Positions 18,655 to 26,868 of a stretch of DNA of 64,000 bases are shown here, piece by piece; position 1 is the first letter of the stretch, and each line of letters starts with the position of its first letter. Source of the DNA: Brumimicrobium sp. (GTDB lineage: Bacteria > Bacteroidota > Bacteroidia > Flavobacteriales_D > Crocinitomicaceae); assembly GCA_023957385.1 (NCBI GenBank), contig JAMLGZ010000001.1, positions 2,404,923 through 2,468,922 on the forward strand, written 5' to 3'. A program made the translations under genes and the position numbers. A model generated the notes under the pieces. It saw only the letters and a list, made by a program, of their open reading frames with translations, ran no database searches and had not been told where the DNA came from.

Positions 18655-18683
18655 TTGAGAATAAAAGCAATTTATTATATTTG
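18655..18683 (+). promoter_or_regulatory. promoter with -33 TTG and -7 TATATTTG boxes
   Basis: TTG at 18655-18657 and TATATTTG at 18676-18683 are 18 bases apart, close to the Bacteroidota promoter spacing. The site decides the start of the next gene, because a longer reading frame could begin inside it. Confidence 0.6.
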
Positions 18684-18696
18684 GGATTCTGCTAAA

Positions 18697-19155
18697 ATGA
18701 AAAGGATGAGAAAAGTTTTACTACTAATGATGGCAAGCGCATTAATCTTGGGAACAGGAAACAGTTTTGCGCAGAATAATAAAAAGGAATTAAATTGCTT
18801 TGAAAAATACGAACAAGCATTTAAAGAAAGAGGTGCTTATACCATTTCTGACAATATATATAGGAACGTTATGATTTCTTTCTTTGAAGGAAATGAAGTT
18901 TACTGTATTCGTGGAAAAGTAAGAGTAGAAGGTGGATATATCACTTCAATATTCTATTACTATGATGATAACACCGAAGAATTATATGATAAAAAATTCT
19001 ATGCAACAGCTACTGGTGAGCCACCTGCAATAAAGAATGGAATTTCCGATTTAATCACAAATGCTGATAGAGAAAAACTACGAATTGTTTTTATTGATCA
19101 ATTAAGACCGAAGAAAAAACAGCTTCAAAAGATGAGTGTTCCAGATGACTTATAA
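18697..19155 (+). CDS. small secreted protein, unrecognised
   Basis: With the ATG at 18697 the product is 152 residues and starts with a signal peptide: two basic residues (MKRMRK), a hydrophobic run of VLLLMMASALILG, and a cleavage-like S-F-A-Q. The mature part is rich in charged and aromatic residues with two cysteines (C-F-E-K-Y and Y-C-I-R) that could form a disulfide, and no known motif is recognised. The longer frame from 18655 is rejected because it would start in the promoter. A clean terminator follows at 19161-19191, so it is a single-gene unit. Function unknown; export to the periplasm or outside is inferred. Confidence 0.75.
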   Translation: MKRMRKVLLLMMASALILGTGNSFAQNNKKELNCFEKYEQAFKERGAYTISDNIYRNVMISFFEGNEVYCIRGKVRVEGGYITSIFYYYDDNTEELYDKKFYATATGEPPAIKNGISDLITNADREKLRIVFIDQLRPKKKQLQKMSVPDDL

Positions 19156-19160
19156 AATTA

Positions 19161-19191
19161 AAAAGGGCAATTAAAAATTGCCCTTTTTTTT
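19161..19191 (+). terminator. intrinsic terminator
   Basis: 19161-19172 pairs exactly with 19176-19187 around an AAA loop, followed by T residues through 19191. Confidence 0.85.
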
Positions 19192-19245
19192 ATCCGTAAA
19201 TTTTGTCTTGTCCTAACATAGCGTTACACTAAAAAAAGTAATGTT

Positions 19246-19677
19246 ATGGATAAATCTAAAAATCAGTACATTAAACGTACACAAAAAGATTACAGCATGT
19301 CTTTTAAATTAGCTGTAGTTAAAGAAGTTGAAAGCGGAGAAATTAGTACCGAAGCAGTAATGCGAAAGTACGGTATACAATCTCATAGTACAATTTTAAA
19401 TTGGAGAAGGAAATTTGGTATCTTTGATTTAAAAAACAGTTCTAATTCTATATTTATGAAAACACCACAACAAAGAATCCAAGAGTTAGAGCAGAAATTA
19501 CGGTTATTGGAATCAAAGAATGATTTCTTAGAGGAACAATTAATGAAAGCCGAGGATAAAGCTTATATTTTGGATAAGCTTATAGACATAGCAGAAAAAG
19601 AATATATGCTTCCTGTAAGAAAAAACTCCTTCCCCGATCAATCAAAGAAACAAACAAAGAAAGGCAAAGGTCAATAG
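19246..19677 (+). CDS. IS3-family transposase OrfA
   Basis: This 143-residue protein has a helix-turn-helix of the transposase 8 type near the N terminus (a MSFKLAVVKEVESGEIS helix, then KYGIQSHSTILNWRRKFG) and a leucine-rich coiled coil (QRIQELEQKLRLLESKN) for dimerisation. It binds the terminal inverted repeats. Near its end the heptamer A AAA AAC (19620-19626) is set in the zero frame, as needed for a -1 shift into the OrfB frame, which is open from there onward. Confidence 0.92.
   Translation: MDKSKNQYIKRTQKDYSMSFKLAVVKEVESGEISTEAVMRKYGIQSHSTILNWRRKFGIFDLKNSSNSIFMKTPQQRIQELEQKLRLLESKNDFLEEQLMKAEDKAYILDKLIDIAEKEYMLPVRKNSFPDQSKKQTKKGKGQ
19620..19626 (+). promoter_or_regulatory. programmed -1 ribosomal frameshift heptamer (A_AAA_AAC)
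   Basis: The zero-frame codons are AAA (19621-19623) and AAC (19624-19626). A slip of one base enters the OrfB frame, which has no stop between here and OrfB proper. This is the classic signal for making the OrfAB fusion transposase. Confidence 0.75.
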
Positions 19678-19691
19678 GCTATCTTTGTGGA

Positions 19692-20537
19692 TTGGTCGGG
19701 ATAAATAGACAATACTATTATCGTAGTTTCTGGCTTATAAATGAAAAACGAGAAGTCGCTAGCCAAGTTATTGAAATGGTTAATAATGTACGTATAAAAA
19801 TGCCTAGAATAGGTACTAAGAAGCTTTATTTTCTTTTAAAAGAAGAATTAAAAGGTCTTCATGTGGGTAGAGATAAACTTTTTGATATTCTTAGAGCAAA
19901 TCATATGTTAGTAATTCCAAGGAAAAACTATCATATCACAACTAATTCTCATCATCGATTTCATAAATATAAAAATATTGTAGAGAATTTAGAAATAACA
20001 AAACCAGAACAAGTATGGGTATCAGATATAACTTATATTGAAGGAAGAGGTAATGGTTATTTAGCTCTAGTAACGGATGCTTATTCAAAGAGGATAATGG
20101 GGTATGATTTATCAAATAGCCTTGCAACAGAAGGTGCTTTAAGAGCTCTTAAAATGGCCTGTAAAAATCGTATATATAAGAATCATCCTTTGATTCATCA
20201 TTCTGATAGAGGAATACAATATTGTAGTAATAAATATCAAGAATGTCTTAAAAGGAAAAATATTCGACCTAGTATGACTGAAAGCTATGATCCGTATGCA
20301 AACGCGGTAGCTGAAAGAGTAAATGGAATATTAAAGGATGAGTTTTTATTGGAAAATTATAAAGCTGATATTCAAACAATGAAAAAAATTGTAAAAGAAT
20401 CTATTGAAATCTATAATAACCAAAGACCACATCTGTCATGTGAATTGTTAACACCAAGTAAAATGCATATGCAAAGAACTATAAAAAGAAAAACTTATAA
20501 AAAAACTTCTGTGAAGCTAGCTTCACAGAAGTTTTAA
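19692..20537 (+). CDS. IS3-family transposase OrfB (DDE catalytic part)
   Basis: The retroviral-integrase-like catalytic domain (rve) carries the DDE triad: Asp in WVSDITYIEG, Asp in HHSDRGIQY, Glu in AVAERVNGILKDE. An HTH_21-like N-terminal segment (INRQYYYR, then KMPRIGTKKLYFLL) precedes it. The first usable codon of the isolated frame is a TTG at 19692, but the frame is open further upstream to the slippery site. The natural product is therefore most likely the OrfAB fusion rather than free OrfB. No internal stop is seen, so the transposase may be active. Confidence 0.92.
   Translation: MVGINRQYYYRSFWLINEKREVASQVIEMVNNVRIKMPRIGTKKLYFLLKEELKGLHVGRDKLFDILRANHMLVIPRKNYHITTNSHHRFHKYKNIVENLEITKPEQVWVSDITYIEGRGNGYLALVTDAYSKRIMGYDLSNSLATEGALRALKMACKNRIYKNHPLIHHSDRGIQYCSNKYQECLKRKNIRPSMTESYDPYANAVAERVNGILKDEFLLENYKADIQTMKKIVKESIEIYNNQRPHLSCELLTPSKMHMQRTIKRKTYKKTSVKLASQKF
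20502..20535. terminator. 34-bp perfect palindrome at transposase 3' end
   Basis: The halves 20502-20518 and 20519-20535 are exact reverse complements, ending in T residues next to the OrfB stop. It probably works as a terminator on either strand, closing the IS and the nuclease gene transcript. Confidence 0.6.
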
Positions 20538-20563
20538 TTATTTTTGTTTAAAATATGTAACGC

Positions 20564-21355
20564 TTATTTAGGACGATACATTTCGTTTAGAATACCTGCT
20601 AACCGAACCCCTCCTTTTTCTAATTGTAGTTTCATTGCTTCCCAATTCAGGTAAGTATAAGCATATTCCCAATACTTAACATTTACATCAAAGGTATATA
20701 TGTTTTTTCGTAAAGCTACATTTTCCTGAACCCATGTATCAATAGAGTCTTGCTGCCATTTTACCACCTGCTCAGTTGTAGCGCAACAATTCACAATGCT
20801 TGTAAGTTCGGTATAGCTATACTTCTTATGATCTAATATATCGCTATCCCAAATGGTATGAAGATTCGTCTTTTTACCAAACCAAGTAGCTGAGATAGTG
20901 TTTCCTCCTCTATCCTCACCTACACCCACATGTAAAGGTTGATGAATATCACCTAAAAAATGGATAAGCATTTTTAGATAAATCACTTCCATTTCAGGAG
21001 TCAATTTTCCACTTTTTAATTTCTGTATAGCTATCGAAATTCCTTTAATCACGTCTCCTTTTGGGTTTTTATTAGATTCCTCATACGTCAGCCCGGTTGG
21101 AATAGTAACATAATGATACGCACTTAAGGTATCCCAATCTGGGTTTGGATCTGATTTAATATCATCCATCCAATTAGCAATCTCAGCCATTGGGTGTCCT
21201 CCTAAGATTTGATTGATTCGAGCTTGCGCCTTATCATTTAAATGTTGTTGTGCTACTTCTGCCACCACTCTGTGTCCGGTTACTCCCCATGCAAAAGTAT
21301 AGGAAGATGCTATTATGATGCAGTTTATAAGTAATATAAGAAAGGATTTTTTCAT
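20564..21355 (-). CDS. S1/P1-type zinc nuclease, secreted
   Basis: A 263-residue single-strand-specific nuclease of the S1/P1 family, which hydrolyses RNA and single-stranded DNA with three zinc ions. After a signal peptide the mature protein starts at Trp (A-W-G-V-T-GHRVVAEVA), whose amino group is a zinc ligand in this family. Further ligands are seen in NWMDDI, AYHYV, LIHFLGDIHQPLHVG (H, D, H, H) and NLHTIWDSDIL. The last codons (Arg-Pro-Lys-stop) lie in the terminal repeat of the adjoining IS element, so the natural C terminus has probably been replaced by a few bases. The catalytic part is complete. Confidence 0.93.
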   Translation of the reverse strand: MKKSFLILLINCIIIASSYTFAWGVTGHRVVAEVAQQHLNDKAQARINQILGGHPMAEIANWMDDIKSDPNPDWDTLSAYHYVTIPTGLTYEESNKNPKGDVIKGISIAIQKLKSGKLTPEMEVIYLKMLIHFLGDIHQPLHVGVGEDRGGNTISATWFGKKTNLHTIWDSDILDHKKYSYTELTSIVNCCATTEQVVKWQQDSIDTWVQENVALRKNIYTFDVNVKYWEYAYTYLNWEAMKLQLEKGGVRLAGILNEMYRPK

Positions 21356-21359
21356 GAGA

Positions 21360-22046
21360 TTATTTTGTCAAATTTCTTACTAATTGGAGAGCCAGTTCCA
21401 ACTGTTCTTCTTGTGTCAAATTGGAGTTATCAATTACAATGGCATCTTCCGTTTGGATAAGGGGACTTTCTTCACGTGTAGCATCCATTTCGTCGCGTTG
21501 CTGAAGATTTTCGCGCACCTCTTCTATGGTAATTCGCTCACCTTTATCGAATAATTCCTTATACCTACGCTGTGCTCTAACCTCAGGGTCTGCTGTTATA
21601 AACAACTTAAGTTCTGCATGAGGAAAGACAACTGAACCAATATCTCTTCCATCCATAACCACTCCTCCAAGTTTACCCATGAGGCGTTGTTGTGCCACTA
21701 AAAATTGTCTAACCTCTCTAATTTTAGCAATTGAACTTACAACATTGGAAACTTCCATAGCACGAATTTCAGCCTCTACATTTTCTCCATTCAAGAGTAA
21801 ATCTGCTTTCCCATTTTCATTCTGTGAAAACGACACTGTAATATTGGTAAGTTCTTGGATGATTTGCTCTATATCCACATGGGAAGTTGAAACTAATCCT
21901 TTGCGCAACATATACAAGGTAACACCTCTATACATAGCTCCTGAATCTACATACACATAGTGAAGTTCTCTTGCTAATGCTTTGGCGAGTGTACTTTTTC
22001 CACATGAAGACCAGCCATCAATGGCAATGGTAATATTCTTACCCAT
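21360..22046 (-). CDS. cmk: cytidylate kinase
   Basis: A 228-residue (d)CMP kinase. It would phosphorylate CMP and dCMP with ATP for nucleotide recycling. Seen are the P-loop IAIDGWSSCGKSTLAKALA, the YVDSGAMYRGVTLYML segment, the CMP-binding DGRDIGSVVFPHAELKLF block, and the lid RAQRRYKELFDKG. The ATG at 22046 is chosen over the longer frame to 22073 because that would begin with TTG inside the promoter box at 22071-22078. It lies 4 bases before the nuclease gene and is probably co-transcribed with it. Confidence 0.95.
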   Translation of the reverse strand: MGKNITIAIDGWSSCGKSTLAKALARELHYVYVDSGAMYRGVTLYMLRKGLVSTSHVDIEQIIQELTNITVSFSQNENGKADLLLNGENVEAEIRAMEVSNVVSSIAKIREVRQFLVAQQRLMGKLGGVVMDGRDIGSVVFPHAELKLFITADPEVRAQRRYKELFDKGERITIEEVRENLQQRDEMDATREESPLIQTEDAIVIDNSNLTQEEQLELALQLVRNLTK

Positions 22047-22070
22047 GTTGTTGGTTTTGTTAATGCTTCC

Positions 22071-22078
22071 CAAAAATA
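22071..22078 (-). promoter_or_regulatory. -7 promoter box for cmk
   Basis: TATTTTTG on the minus strand, 24 bases before the ATG at 22046; rules out the upstream TTG start. Confidence 0.5.
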
Positions 22079-22080
22079 CA

Positions 22081-22108
22081 AAAAAAGCCCTCCAAATGGA
22101 AGGCTTTT
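22081..22108 (-). terminator. intrinsic terminator of the T9SS Omp28-like gene
   Basis: 22083-22093 pairs with 22098-22108 (one G-U pair) around a 4-base loop, with a T-run on the minus strand right after the stem. Confidence 0.75.
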
Positions 22109-22131
22109 CATTTTAATTCAAAATTTATAGA

Positions 22132-24168
22132 TTATTCGACAATCAATCTCTTAGAAACTAGTTGATTATTAATGCGAACATTTACTAAATAAATTCCAGC
22201 ATCTAAACCTAAAGTAGGTAAAGTTATTTGCTGACCACCATCAAGCATACCATAATCTCTAGATCCAATAACTTTTCCTGTCATATCAACTAAATCTACC
22301 TGTACATTTTGTTGACCCTTTAAGTTTAATACAATGTTAGTAAAGTTTTGTGCAGGGTTTGGATAGATTTTAACAGCAGCATCTACTTGCTCCATTATAT
22401 TGCTTTCAACAGATGCAGGTGTTCCATCATTAAAACCGTTAGCAATAGCTTCAGAAAGTGTAGCAGTACCTGCATTTTCAATTCTATTATTTGGTGCTTT
22501 TAATAAACCTATAATATGTATTTTATTTTCATTCCATTCAGCAGGAAGAGTCAAAGTGAAACTCAATACATGGCTCTCCCCAGCATTTGCTCCACTTGGG
22601 TAAGAATTTGCATCTCCGGCAAAAGATGGTAATATTGTTCTTGCAACGTGATCATATACCATCATAGATGCTGGTACAGGATTCGGTAAAGATTCATATC
22701 CTCCCATCACTCCGTTACTTCCGCCTGCATAGGAATTTATTTGTGCATATCCAGAAGTTGTTCCAGTAACACCATCTTCAGCAATAACGAGGGATATCTT
22801 ATACCCATTCGTTATATTAGCGATGATATCACTTGTAATAGAAACTTTTAACTCTCTTGTAGTAGCATTCCATTCAGCCCCTGGTGTTAGAACCGCTTTA
22901 GGAGCCACGCTCAATCTGGTCATGATATCACTTTCAATAGCTGAAGGATCTTTACCGGCGCCTCTATCTACTTTTGCATTCGGAAATGAAGTAAATCCCA
23001 TACCTGTATCATACGCAGGTACCACCATTGGATCTCCGTTATGCACTGCTATAGGAGCAATAGCCCCTGCGTATTTTTTTGAAAATTCATCCATAAATAC
23101 AGCTCCTCTAGGACACCATGTACACCATGTTCCTGTTCCTTCTTCTACAGCCACCACTTTTCCAAAAGCTGGAGTAATTGTAGTTACCATCCAATTTTTA
23201 GTATCATTTGCAGTATTATCATCCGCACCAGCTCCATTTACATTAGAAATAGTAGCAGAATATGGTTCAGTGGTTGTAGCCAAAACAAGAGAATCTGTAA
23301 AAGTAACTGTATATTCAGCCATTGTTGCTATATTAACTCCTGTAACTGATTTATTGAAATTCATACCATTATAACTAGTGGCTAAATCAAAAGAAGTAAT
23401 TGCTGAATTTCCAATATTTCTAACTGTCACAGAAGAATTATGTTTTGAACCTGCAATCACACCATTTATGTTGTATTTAGTTACTGCTAAATCTTTTGCT
23501 AAAGGAACAAATGGAGTATAAGTATATGTAAAATCATCTATATAATAACCAGCTTGATTTGGTGCTACAGAATTGTATGGGAAAATATCCATACCCCAAA
23601 CTTGATTATCTGCCACTGAGAAACTACCTTTAGATGTTCCATCAATTAAAACCTCCCAATCATTTATAGTTAAATCAATATTCAGATTAAATTTAAACCA
23701 TGTACCTGTTGGGTAAGTTCCAGCCAATAAAGTACCATCAGTAGTATTACTAATTTCAAAAGTTCCATCTGAATTCCAGTAATATTCAAAAACAAACATA
23801 TCTCCAATAGGTGCCTTTCCTTGTATATTAAAGTAAGCTCCTTTATTAGATTCTATCTTCATCCACATTTCAAGATTAAAATTACCTGTTTGGTAAGTTC
23901 CTCCGAATTGTTTAACTAAATCGGTTGGTCCACCATTAGCAGAATTACTTGATAAATAGATAGAATTTGGAGACGAATGTGAATCTGCATTAGATACCTT
24001 CACATCTTCTGTTGTTCCTGGCGCATTTCCCCAAGTAGTCCATGCACTAGACTGTTGAGCCAAATAAGCACCTGCAGTATAAGTATCAAAATTATCTGTA
24101 AATGTTTGTGCATTAGTTAGACCTATAGATAAACAAAGTCCAAGCACTAAAGAATAAATATGTTTCAT
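22132..24168 (-). CDS. Omp28-like thioredoxin-fold protein with type A T9SS sorting domain
   Basis: A 678-residue secreted protein. Signal peptide (residues 1-21); residues 22-220 a jelly-roll domain of the LamG/MAM-like kind; a CARDB-like beta domain (225-330); an Omp28-type domain from about 335, with a thioredoxin-like Cys349-x-x-Cys352 (TWCTWCPRG); then the type A T9SS sorting domain (about 600-678, from VKIYPNPAQ to a basic end SKRLIVE). It is exported to the surface or medium through the type IX system. Function of the C-x-x-C site is unproven. Own promoter and terminator show a single-gene unit. Confidence 0.88.
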   Translation of the reverse strand: MKHIYSLVLGLCLSIGLTNAQTFTDNFDTYTAGAYLAQQSSAWTTWGNAPGTTEDVKVSNADSHSSPNSIYLSSNSANGGPTDLVKQFGGTYQTGNFNLEMWMKIESNKGAYFNIQGKAPIGDMFVFEYYWNSDGTFEISNTTDGTLLAGTYPTGTWFKFNLNIDLTINDWEVLIDGTSKGSFSVADNQVWGMDIFPYNSVAPNQAGYYIDDFTYTYTPFVPLAKDLAVTKYNINGVIAGSKHNSSVTVRNIGNSAITSFDLATSYNGMNFNKSVTGVNIATMAEYTVTFTDSLVLATTTEPYSATISNVNGAGADDNTANDTKNWMVTTITPAFGKVVAVEEGTGTWCTWCPRGAVFMDEFSKKYAGAIAPIAVHNGDPMVVPAYDTGMGFTSFPNAKVDRGAGKDPSAIESDIMTRLSVAPKAVLTPGAEWNATTRELKVSITSDIIANITNGYKISLVIAEDGVTGTTSGYAQINSYAGGSNGVMGGYESLPNPVPASMMVYDHVARTILPSFAGDANSYPSGANAGESHVLSFTLTLPAEWNENKIHIIGLLKAPNNRIENAGTATLSEAIANGFNDGTPASVESNIMEQVDAAVKIYPNPAQNFTNIVLNLKGQQNVQVDLVDMTGKVIGSRDYGMLDGGQQITLPTLGLDAGIYLVNVRINNQLVSKRLIVE

Positions 24169-24189
24169 GTTTTATAATTTTAGGATGTT

Positions 24190-24197
24190 CAAATATA
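24190..24197 (-). promoter_or_regulatory. -7 promoter box for the Omp28-like gene
   Basis: TATATTTG on the minus strand, 21 bases before the ATG at 24168. Confidence 0.55.
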
Positions 24198-24347
24198 AAA
24201 TTAAATTGAATAATAGTATAATTAACTGTCGTCATTTTTAATTTATTATTGTATTCCTAATTATTCTATCTAACTCTTTGAGTTTTTATGAATAAATAAG
24301 TTTGAGTAGATAGTGAGATTCTTTATTTTTACATCAAATATTTACTC

Positions 24348-25967
24348 ATGCAATATAAAGGAAATATAATAGACATTGTAAATCGCAAAATATTTGCCGG
24401 TGAAGTAATAGTGGATAAAGGAGAAATTATCGCAATTAATCCTTGTAAAGATGTCCCCTCACACTATATTATTCCTGGATTTATTGATGCCCACATACAT
24501 GTTGAAAGTTCAATGCTTGTTCCTACTGAGTTTGCACGAATGGCTGTTCGTCAAGGAACCGTAGCTACGATTTCAGATCCTCATGAAATTGCCAATGTAC
24601 TAGGTAAAAAAGGTGTTGAGTTTATGGTAGAGAATGGTTTACAAACTCCATTCAAGTTCTATTTTGGCGTTCCTTCATGCGTCCCAGCAACTAATTTTGA
24701 GACTGCTGGTGGAGAAATTGATTTAGTTGATATAGAAAAATTATTCCAGCTACCAAACGTTAATTATCTTGCTGAAATGATGAATTATCCAGGTGTTTTA
24801 TCAAGAGACCCACTTGTTATGGATAAGATTCAGTTGGCACTGAAAATGGGGAAAAGAGTGGATGGTCATTCGCCCGGATTGCGCGGGGAAGATGCTAAAA
24901 GATATATTGAGGCAGGCATTGAAACAGACCATGAGTGTTTTACAAAAGAAGAAGCATTAGATAAACTTAAATATGGCATGAAGATTCTAATCCGAGAAGG
25001 AAGTGCTGCTAAGAATTTTGAAGCTCTCTGGACCTTAATCGATGAGTTTCCAAACCAAGTAATGCTTTGCTCCGATGATAAACACCCCAATGATTTTGTG
25101 CATGGGCATATCAATAAACTCGTAGCCCGCGCTATAGCTAAAGGATGTGATTTGTATAACACTTTACAAGCTGCCTGCATTAATCCAATTGCTCATTACA
25201 ACATGCAAGTAGGACAACTACAAGTAGGAGATTCAGCTGATTTCTGTATCGTTGATAATCTGACAGATTTCAATGTGCAGGAAACTATCATTCAAGGGAA
25301 AAGTGTATTCAAAAATGGAGAAGTATTATTCTCCCGAGTCAAAGCGGATACTCCAAATAATTTCAATAGAACTCCTATAACGTTAGCTGAATTGAAGATT
25401 CCAGCAAATAAGCAAAAAGTATGCGTTATTGTCGTCGAAGATGGACAGCTAGTAACCAAAGAAACGGAAGCGATTTTAGAAGAGATAAATGGAGAATTAA
25501 AATCAGATATCACTAATGATATTCTCAAATTAGTGGTAGTTAATCGCTATGACAACTCTCCTATAGCAATTGCATATATAAAGAACTTTGGATTAAAACA
25601 AGGTGCGATTGCCTCCTGCGTAGCTCATGATAGTCACAACATCATTGCAGTTGGTGTAAATGATAAAGATATACAATTAGCTATCAATTTAATCATTCAA
25701 GAAAAAGGAGGTATTTCACTAGCTCAAAATGGAATAGGAGAAGTATTAGCGCTACCTGTTGCTGGAATCATGAGCAATGAAAACGGAGAGGTAGTAGCTG
25801 AACGATACGAAGCAATGGATAAAAAGGCCAAAGAATTAGGTTCTACCCTCACAGCTCCTTACATGACCTTATCTTTTTGTGCTTTATTGGTAATTCCTCA
25901 ATTAAAATTATCGGATAAAGGGCTTTTTGATGGAAATACATTTAATTTTGTTTCACTCTACAAATAG
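24348..25967 (+). CDS. ade: adenine deaminase
   Basis: A 539-residue amidohydrolase that would deaminate adenine to hypoxanthine in purine salvage. The metal site opens with GFIDAHIHVESSMLVPTEF, followed by SDPHEIANVLG, a D-G-HSPGL histidine block, the ETDHECFTKEE block, the catalytic SDDKHPND and the C-terminal adenase domain with SHDSH-like histidines (VAHDSHNIIAVG). Length and motif order are those of bacterial Ade (530-600 residues). Three bases separate it from the zinc-exporter-like gene, so they are co-transcribed; the functional link is unclear. A weak TA-rich box lies at about 24323-24330. Confidence 0.95.
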   Translation: MQYKGNIIDIVNRKIFAGEVIVDKGEIIAINPCKDVPSHYIIPGFIDAHIHVESSMLVPTEFARMAVRQGTVATISDPHEIANVLGKKGVEFMVENGLQTPFKFYFGVPSCVPATNFETAGGEIDLVDIEKLFQLPNVNYLAEMMNYPGVLSRDPLVMDKIQLALKMGKRVDGHSPGLRGEDAKRYIEAGIETDHECFTKEEALDKLKYGMKILIREGSAAKNFEALWTLIDEFPNQVMLCSDDKHPNDFVHGHINKLVARAIAKGCDLYNTLQAACINPIAHYNMQVGQLQVGDSADFCIVDNLTDFNVQETIIQGKSVFKNGEVLFSRVKADTPNNFNRTPITLAELKIPANKQKVCVIVVEDGQLVTKETEAILEEINGELKSDITNDILKLVVVNRYDNSPIAIAYIKNFGLKQGAIASCVAHDSHNIIAVGVNDKDIQLAINLIIQEKGGISLAQNGIGEVLALPVAGIMSNENGEVVAERYEAMDKKAKELGSTLTAPYMTLSFCALLVIPQLKLSDKGLFDGNTFNFVSLYK

Positions 25968-25970
25968 AAT

Positions 25971-26852
25971 ATGGGGCATCATCACCATCATCATGAGCAT
26001 ACTTCTACCAAAAACTTAAAACTTGCTTTTTGGGTTAACTTTCTATTCGCTATTTTTGAAATATTCGGTGGGTTATATGTTAACAGTGTGGCTATAATCT
26101 CTGATGCTATTCATGATTTAGGAGATAGTTTTTCATTAGGTGGCGCCTATTTTTTAGAAAAATTTTCAAAAAAGAAAGCAGACAAACGCTATTCATTTGG
26201 ATATGGACGTTATTCTCTTTTAAGTGCACTTTTGAATAGTGTTATACTGGTAACGGGCTCCGTATTTGTAGTGTATGAGTCCATTTTAAGAATCATACAT
26301 CCTGAATCATCTGATGCCCTAGGAATGGTTGTGTTTGCTTTTTTCGGAATAGCCATAAATGGAATAGTCATGCTTCGTTTACATTCTTCTCGCACATTAA
26401 ATGAAAAGGTAGTGTATTGGCACATGATGGAAGATGTATTAGGTTGGGTCGCCGTTTTAATTGCAGCTCTCATTATGTTGGTATATCCCAGTCCGTATAT
26501 AGATCCTATTCTTTCATTGCTAATTACCTCTTATATACTCTATGGAGTGATAAAGAGATTAAAGGAAACATTATATTTTTTCTTACAAGGAGTACCTGAA
26601 GAATTAGATTTAGATGGCTTAAAAGAAGAAATTTTAGCTGTGCCTTGTATTGCATCCATACATGATGTGCACGTATGGACATTAGATGGAGATCATCATG
26701 TATATACCGCACATATCACCTTAAAAAACATTGATTCATTTGACCAAATCTGTGAAACGAAAAATAAGGTAAAAACTATTTTAGAGGAACATCACTTTAA
26801 ATACTACACCATAGAGACAGAACTAGATAATGAACGATGTACGTTCCGCTAG
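25971..26852 (+). CDS. cation diffusion facilitator (zinc/divalent metal exporter) with native His-run
   Basis: A 293-residue CDF-family antiporter. It has six hydrophobic helices, with the transport-site H-x-x-x-D patterns in helix 2 (SDAIHDLGDS) and helix 5 (YWHMMEDVLGW), as in zinc-type CDF proteins. A cytoplasmic C-terminal domain (from about residue 205, VPEELDLDGLKEEI) holds a HDVHVWTLDGDHHVY histidine cluster. The N terminus starts with Met-Gly and six consecutive histidines, then Glu-His, likely a metal-binding tail. Efflux of zinc (or Co/Cd) by proton exchange is inferred. Overlap-free, 3 bases after ade. Confidence 0.92.
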   Translation: MGHHHHHHEHTSTKNLKLAFWVNFLFAIFEIFGGLYVNSVAIISDAIHDLGDSFSLGGAYFLEKFSKKKADKRYSFGYGRYSLLSALLNSVILVTGSVFVVYESILRIIHPESSDALGMVVFAFFGIAINGIVMLRLHSSRTLNEKVVYWHMMEDVLGWVAVLIAALIMLVYPSPYIDPILSLLITSYILYGVIKRLKETLYFFLQGVPEELDLDGLKEEILAVPCIASIHDVHVWTLDGDHHVYTAHITLKNIDSFDQICETKNKVKTILEEHHFKYYTIETELDNERCTFR

Positions 26853-26868
26853 TTTGCTAGAAACTGAC

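Larger units (their letters stand above)
19210..20574 (+). mobile_element. IS3-family insertion sequence
   Basis: Bounded by imperfect terminal inverted repeats, 19210-19228 and 20556-20574 (16 of 19 positions pair), around a two-frame transposase. Length is about 1365 bp, normal for IS3 elements. No direct repeat of the target is visible at the ends (the three or four bases outside each end differ), so the two flanks may not have been neighbours before, or the duplication has decayed. A 34-bp perfect palindrome sits at the transposase 3' end. Confidence 0.88.

Noticed and set aside
22823..23374. 183-codon plus-strand frame opposite the Omp28-like gene
   Set aside because: Antisense to a well-supported gene; composition follows from the codon use of the opposite strand, with no recognisable motif.
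25971..25994. Vector-derived His-tag contamination
   Set aside because: The His codons continue directly into a complete CDF transporter, with ade 3 bases upstream on the same strand; no vector-like sequence is seen.
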